A stretch of 64,000 bases of DNA from contig NC_089782.1 of assembly GCF_040412425.1 (NCBI RefSeq), forward strand, positions 19,129,122 through 19,193,121. Direction: 5' to 3'. A model generated the notes under the pieces. That model had not been told where the DNA came from. It worked only from the letters and a program-made list of their open reading frames with translations, and made no database searches. Below are positions 58,241-64,000 of the stretch, piece after piece. How positions within the stretch are numbered: the stretch's first letter is position 1; each line of letters starts with the position of its first letter. Both the position numbers and the translations under genes were made by a program. This DNA is from Macrobrachium rosenbergii (taxonomy: Eukaryota > Arthropoda > Malacostraca > Decapoda > Palaemonidae).

Positions 58241-59429
58241 CCATTACACTTGTCGACAGTGCTTTTGTAGATGTCCTAAGCAGACTTTCTTCACGTTATA
58301 AACCAACAGCTTCTCAACACTCTCTTCAAACCAATGATTCTACATTTCTCATGCCTCACAGTGCATTACCGAGGATTAAATCTGTATTATTTAATTTTCA
58401 GTAGAAAAATCTGCAAGACCCATACACAAGAAACTTACCTAAACCAATGACAGTGCACAACAGATTTTGAGAGCTATAAAAATATAAAAATCTCCATTAG
58501 AAATTCTTTATGAATACTTGCTACACAAGAAATTAATTAAGACTTGCAAGGCATACTGCATTTTTAACTTGGAAAATATATTTTCAATAATTTTATTACT
58601 AAATATATTCCTACTTTGGCCTGTGTAACTCTCACCAAATGAAAAACATTTCAGAAATAAATTACAACACTTCAACTAAGATTTACATTATTGTTGTAGT
58701 GCACATACTGAGTACTATTCAAGGTTACAATATAAAACAAGTTTAACAGACAACCAATCCTACTACTTCCAATACAAGACACATTAGGATTATATTTTTT
58801 CAACCAACATAAGCTATCATGTTGTACTGTAATGCAGTGAAACTTAATTGCAGCATATGTATTCAAACATACCAACAACTATACAATGAATTTGGCTTAT
58901 CTTCAGAAATGAAGCTTGACTATTAGCCAAGCTTCCCTTACAAATCAGTTATTCAAAAGCTAAACTATTAATAATGGATATACAAGAAAAACCTTATTAG
59001 CATTTGTAACCTGAACTCTCTAACAGGGAACTGCAAAAAAACTATATGCCCTACACCCTATGCCCAAGTTTAACACACAATAGCTCTTAGCAGTTCCAAA
59101 TCAATTACTGTACCAAAATATGAAAATCACTGTCAAGAAGAGTTTGGGTGAATTTTGCAAACTAAAACCCCAGCCTCTGTAAAAGAAACAGCTTAATGCC
59201 ACATAAATATTCATCTTTGGATCCAATATATTTTTCATTATCTTCCCACTGTCAGCCTAACAGGGACAAAGCTAACCTACTTTTACCAAAGATGACTTTG
59301 AGCGACATTTCCCCTGGTAAAACCTTGGCATAAGCCTCCTTATCTTGCTTTGGTGCCACCAAGTCACACTTTCCAGTGCCAGAGATGAGGGATGTTATAC
59401 ACATACAGTAAACTGATAGTATTACAAAT
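58241..59429. other. 5' intron segment, nothing recognised
   Basis: AT-rich sequence without recognised features. Confidence 0.5.
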
Positions 59430-59877
59430 CTATAGTCTCCCCAGCGTACTTGGTCAAATGAGGGTATCGGGAGGGTGAAAGAGCAATGCCAAATGTACTT
59501 TCCTCATTGTGCAAATAAAGCTATTGAAGACTCCCTTTCAATTCTTTAAATATTAATTAAGACAATGTGACAATGCTTTCCTCACATGCTGCTATATCTG
59601 CGTTTACCCTAAGGCGATGGTGAGGAAGAAACAATAACAGTTTTGGTCAGCAGCCTTGGATGAACCCATTCCAATAAAGAACCTTTACGTCAACACAAGG
59701 AACAATGGATATCTCCCCAAAACGAAGCATCAGCCCTCAAACAAATGAATAATAAATTAATGAGCCCTTTAATTTCTAAAGGTAGACCAATGTAAATTCA
59801 AATAAAATAATAAAGCATAGCAAAACTATAGCATAAAATAATGAAAATTAAAAATTAATAAATACTATACTTACATC

Positions 59878-59970
<93 letters not shown>

Positions 59971-60344
59971 CTTTACTGATTAAAAGAGACAAACGAGTCT
60001 AATAATTACTGGAAGTGATGTGAAAAAACACAGCAGTCCAAAATTATGAACTGACATTTAAAGGAGGGAAAGAGTTACCTGGTGATAGTTAACATTTAAG
60101 TTTCATTTAATTTATGATTACATATCTTCATTTATGATAGCGTTTCTAAAAGAAGAGTTAGCGCTAAACTCAGTTGTTTACAAGAGAAACAAAACCAGGA
60201 AATACCAAAGAGGATGAAAACAGATCAAGTCTTAGGAAGGAGAGGGTATCCACAATCCATGAGTAACTTCGAAATCGAGATATGTCAATGCTGTACAGCA
60301 ATTGGGGGGCACCCTTTTGACCAAGTACGCTAGGGAGACTATAG
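59430..60344. mobile_element. Unclassified element with ~28-bp inverted ends
   Basis: CTATAGTCTCCC then AGCGTACTTGGTCAAA at 59430-59458 appears inverted at about 60316-60344, one base differing. The ~0.9-kb interior lacks coding capacity and contains (GA)n at 59884-59968. It is probably a non-autonomous DNA element. The target duplication is unclear because the flanks are AT-rich. Confidence 0.7.
59884..59968. repeat. (GA)n microsatellite, ~85 bp
   Basis: Uninterrupted GA dinucleotides inside the element with inverted ends. Confidence 0.95.
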
Positions 60345-61407
60345 TAAATGAGAATCAGTTCTCAATGAAAGATGGAATAACTGACATTTACTGATGGTGG
60401 TGATAGGTAGGTCTGGGGAGGAGCTACTAACACTGTACTAGCAGAAGTTTTTAAGTGAATATCTTATAAGAAAGCTGAAAATTTAATCTAGCATTCACAG
60501 CTGAAGATGCATAAGTAATCTGTGATGAACAATTAACAGGGCTGCTAGAAAAACATCATGCAGTTGACACAATTCGATATTCACAAAAAGTTAAAGGTTA
60601 CATCAATGAAAGGAAAGATGAACACACTAAGAGGCAGGGAAACTAAAAGGAGCTATGTAGTATATGTCAAAGCAAAGTCTAAGGGGAAGAATGTAAATCA
60701 TAAATGAATTGTGTCAAGAATTATCATAAATTTTTTTTCAAGTGCAAAGGCCAATGGGGCATGGGACAGGCAACCAAATACACACCCTTTACTAGCTCAA
60801 GCTTGAAGGAAACAAGAAAATTGGACAGGCAGGAGATCGAGGTTTAGCTACGAAGGAAACAACAGAACTGCCCCTCATAGGATGATGGGTTGTATGAATG
60901 ACGAAAAACAGATGCAGGAAGAGAATTACAAAACTTAGACAGTACAAGGAAACCTACAATGACAAACCTTGGCTTGCACGTAAGTGAGACAAAATCTTTT
61001 GTGTATGGTGTTTTAAAAGTATACTGCCTCAGTCCTGGTCGTTTTGGCTGTAAGTCACTTAAGCTGTAACATCTAAAACAATGTAAGACGTTATGTTTAT
61101 GGTATTTACCATTATTATTTCATGTTTTACGTACATCCCCAAGGGGCTAGTACTAAACACAGAGCCCATTTTGCAAGTAAACGTGCTTACGGCCTAAATG
61201 ACTTACGGCCGAAACGACCCGAATGCTACTGCCTTAACCCTGTCTTGTGTAAAGAAAACAATGCAAACTCAGCAAACAATGCAAAACCATTTGAATCTTG
61301 AATTACATAATATATGGTCTCATATACTACTGAATCCCTATCCTAACTTACAGAACTTACTAAACTGCAAGGTACCAATTGTAAACAATAAAGAAGAAAC
61401 ATTTTGT
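60345..61407. other. 5' intron segment, nothing recognised
   Basis: No coding or repeat structure recognised. Confidence 0.5.
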
Positions 61408-61632
61408 AAAAATTCATACATTAAAAGTAATATAGAAACCCATTAACTACCAGTTTATGAAAATTCATACATAATAAACATTTTGTAAAAATTCATACAC
61501 TAAAAGTAATATACAAACCCATTAACTAACAGTTTATGAAAATTCATACATAATTGGTAATACACAACCCCACACACCAACAGTTTGTTTAAATTCATAC
61601 ATAACAGGTAATACACAAACCCTGTAACTACA
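61408..61632. repeat. Short tandem array around AAATTCATACAT
   Basis: The word AAATTCATACA recurs near 61411, 61461, 61489, 61538 and 61591, with intervening ACCCATTAACTA and AGTTTATGAAA blocks. The basic period is about 77 bp over roughly three copies. Confidence 0.82.
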
Positions 61633-62399
61633 GTGGAGTCATATACCACTCTACAGTTATGGAATGGCATGTATTTTTATTAATTTTGAAGAAAAAACTA
61701 CACAGTTTATCAATTGTATGTTTTTATTTAATTATTTCTTTTTTACAAATATGAACAAGTTATGAAGGAGGCAAAAATAATAATAATAATTAGCATAGGC
61801 ATAAAATGTAAAAGGCTGAAATAACTGCTACTTTGTCTGGCATGAAACAATTTCCTATGACACAGCAATTATTATTAAGAACACAAACACTGTATTTTGC
61901 CCAACCATTCAAAATGCTGATATTGAGCACTAAAAACGTCATTTCTTAAACTAAAATAGTATGTAAGCCTATCTAAATTTTCTTTATGTAAAGGGAAGAT
62001 TCCAAATTGTACCTTACACTGATTGCAGTAAGCCATCCTTTCATGGCCTAAGCCTTGTAGGATGTAATTATTGTATTAGGTAGTATTTAGGTCAGGTAGT
62101 ATTTAGGTCATAACAATATGCTGTAACAGCTTGCACTGGGCTTATTATAACTTGCCTGAACAAATCAATAAATTGCCTCGAACAAAATCTTTGGTGAAAT
62201 ACCCTACTGAATTACCCTGTCAGAAAAATGCCAACCAAACCTGCAAGATTTAATTAGCCCAGGCCTATTATTCAACCTTGTGCTGGCTAACCTGTGCCGT
62301 AAGACCACTGCATATCAACAAGCCATCGCCACTTTCATTATAGGCCTATTATGGTTGAATGACCTACATAACACTTTCATCTTTAATCGACCAGGCTGC

Positions 62400-63200
62400 G
62401 GTCGCCTAGGCCTATGCTACGCTAAACGATACACTTCCCTTAGAAGCCCGTCCTTTTACCTTCCTTTCTTCTTCGGCGATTATTTACTAAATAAACGTGT
62501 CGTCCGGTGCTTTAAAGGTAATAAGTAGACCTTACGAAAAATAGCCCACGATTCCAGCAGGATTCGTACTTAGCGATAACGCCATAACGACGACGACTTG
62601 TTACTGGTCGTCGTTAGCCAAATCGCCGCTAAACAAAAATGTCATCATCGCCAGAGCCTCACCGACGTGACACCACCACCCCACCCGACATTCCTCTGGG
62701 TGGCCCCTGCTGACGAAGTTAGCACCTGGAGGATATGTGCCTCCGTCACCTACCGATAAAACAAGTGACCCAGATCGTCTGCGGAGGGTAAACCACCAAC
62801 AGGAGAGGAAGTTTTTTCACGAGTCCTTCGTAGGAAAGAAAGAGGAACCGACCTCTTCCGCCGAAACACGGGATCAATCGCCCATTCCCAGGCATTTCCA
62901 GGGCGGACTTTCTATGCTTCTGTGATTTCGGGCATCAGGAATTACATCTATGACACGAAAAAGACCTAAAATGACGAGATGACAGTAAATTTACCTATGA
63001 AATTGCAACGTACTTTGCCTTTGACGTCTGGCGTAACACTGGGGTGTCTAGACCAAAACATGTGTCGGACACGTAGAGACATCTAGCGGAGAAGAAAGAA
63101 ACTACGGGCGTTTCCATGGTAACCGCAGACGCCAGGTGGGATTTATAATTGAAAATTAAACGTTGCGTCAGAACAGAAGGTAACCACATGCTGACAAAAT
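62400..63200 (-). promoter_or_regulatory. Likely GTF2H1 promoter / 5' UTR exon region
   Basis: This stretch is clearly richer in G, C and CpG than its surroundings and lies upstream of the first coding exon. Because an acceptor sits one base before the ATG, a non-coding exon must lie upstream. A possible one ends at CATTTCATAG-GTAAAT-like sequence (minus strand, near 62997). A TGACGTC word at 63022-63028 resembles a CRE. The transcription start cannot be fixed from sequence alone. Confidence 0.45.
63110..63123. promoter_or_regulatory. X-box (RFX) palindrome
   Basis: GTTTCCATGGTAAC is a near-symmetric match to the RFX-family consensus GTNRCC-NN-RGYAAC. It sits in the GC-rich putative promoter area. 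Confidence 0.5.
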
Positions 63201-64000
63201 TGTGTTGAATGCGATGTTTCAGACTGCATCAGAAATTCTAGTCATTACAAGGCTGGAATGCGACTCTGTGGAATTGCCAACCATACTAAGGAATTTTCGA
63301 GTATTTTATTATAGCCTACTGTAAGTTCTGAAATGCCAAAGTAAAATTAATTCCTTCCATTCCTTGCCAATTTACACTCCCTCAGATTCAGACAAATTTA
63401 AGACACGGATTTGCTTTGAAGTTTTGAAAAATAATCACCTAATACCATCAACAAGCAGGTGGATGATTTTAGTACAAACTTAACTACCTAATTTTCATTT
63501 GATTATGATAATCGAAAACCCGTTGTTGTGTTCGTACTGTAACTCTTGGACTTGGGTTCCTGATGGTAAAAATATAAATTCTTAATGATAACTTAGCAAA
63601 GAATTACAAACTGTGCACGCATCAAGCGCGCGTGCGCACACATACACCAACATACATACAAACAAATGTATATATGCATATATATACAATGTATATATAT
63701 AATATAATGAAAAGCATACAAGCAAATAAGAGGCTACATAAAATTAAGCGGGGGAAATCAATTTGCCTATTATGAATGCTGATAAATTCGAGAAAATTGC
63801 ATGAAAACCTTGGAACAGTGAAACAAAACAGAACCCCAGTTTCAATGCTCTCAAGTGGCTTGAAATAAAGACCGAACATGATTCCCAAAAAGACCTTCTA
63901 GAGTTTCCTAGACAATTCTGGGAGCAACATCTACCCGACCCCCAGCTCTGTATGCAAAGTCAAATGCAGTGCAACGGCCTCGGTAAGGTGTCAATGTCCC
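63201..64000. other. Right edge, no gene seen
   Basis: AT-rich sequence with a short CA/TA microsatellite-like stretch at about 63640-63710 and no recognised coding segment. Confidence 0.5.

Overview
The window reads as nuclear DNA of a decapod crustacean (shrimp, crayfish or crab type). It has long (AT)n, (GA)n and trinucleotide microsatellites, a tRNA-headed SINE of the decapod kind, Tc1/mariner, Tigger, hAT-type and DIRS elements, and a sparse intron-rich gene. The organism call is inference from repeat content; no species marker is present. No bacterial genes, CRISPR array or intact RNA gene was seen.

Left third (1-18 kb): repeats without a host gene. A ~150-bp minisatellite opens the window. 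It is followed by an hAT-type MITE with a perfect 8-bp target duplication, a decayed DD37E Tc1/mariner element, and a 7-kb LTR retrotransposon (5590-12580, minus strand) with near-identical LTRs. That element encodes only Gag and a retropepsin and has no recognisable reverse transcriptase or integrase. The mariner and LTR elements both sit inside (AT)n tracts. A ruined Tigger/pogo transposase lies at 14.2-15.4 kb.

Middle and right (18.3 to ~63 kb): one host gene on the minus strand, GTF2H1 (TFIIH subunit p62). I place nine coding exons between 56556 and 18309, with conserved splice sites and compatible phases. One or more exons for roughly residues 52-125 were not found between 56402 and 46165, and one exon has an apparent single-base frameshift. 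The gene is at least 38 kb long. A GC-rich, CpG-containing stretch near 62.4-63.2 kb with a canonical X-box (RFX) motif is the likely promoter area.

The introns are full of mobile DNA. Three DIRS-type tyrosine-recombinase retrotransposons, all in the gene's orientation, occupy three of its large introns. One is a decayed body (21.5-25.6 kb). One is an internally deleted Gag-YR derivative with terminal inverted repeats (36.5-38.9 kb). One is essentially full-length, with inverted terminal repeats and the diagnostic internal complementary region (49.1-56.0 kb). The same introns hold two large imperfect palindromes (30.85-31.76 and 34.45-34.95 kb), a second Tigger relic, a SINE with a 14-bp target duplication, Gypsy-like RT debris and several local tandem duplications.

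Nothing here looks like a wholly new enzymatic system. The most unusual items are the gag-pro-only LTR element, the deleted DIRS derivative that keeps its termini, and the concentration of same-strand DIRS elements and hairpin-forming palindromes inside a basal transcription factor gene.
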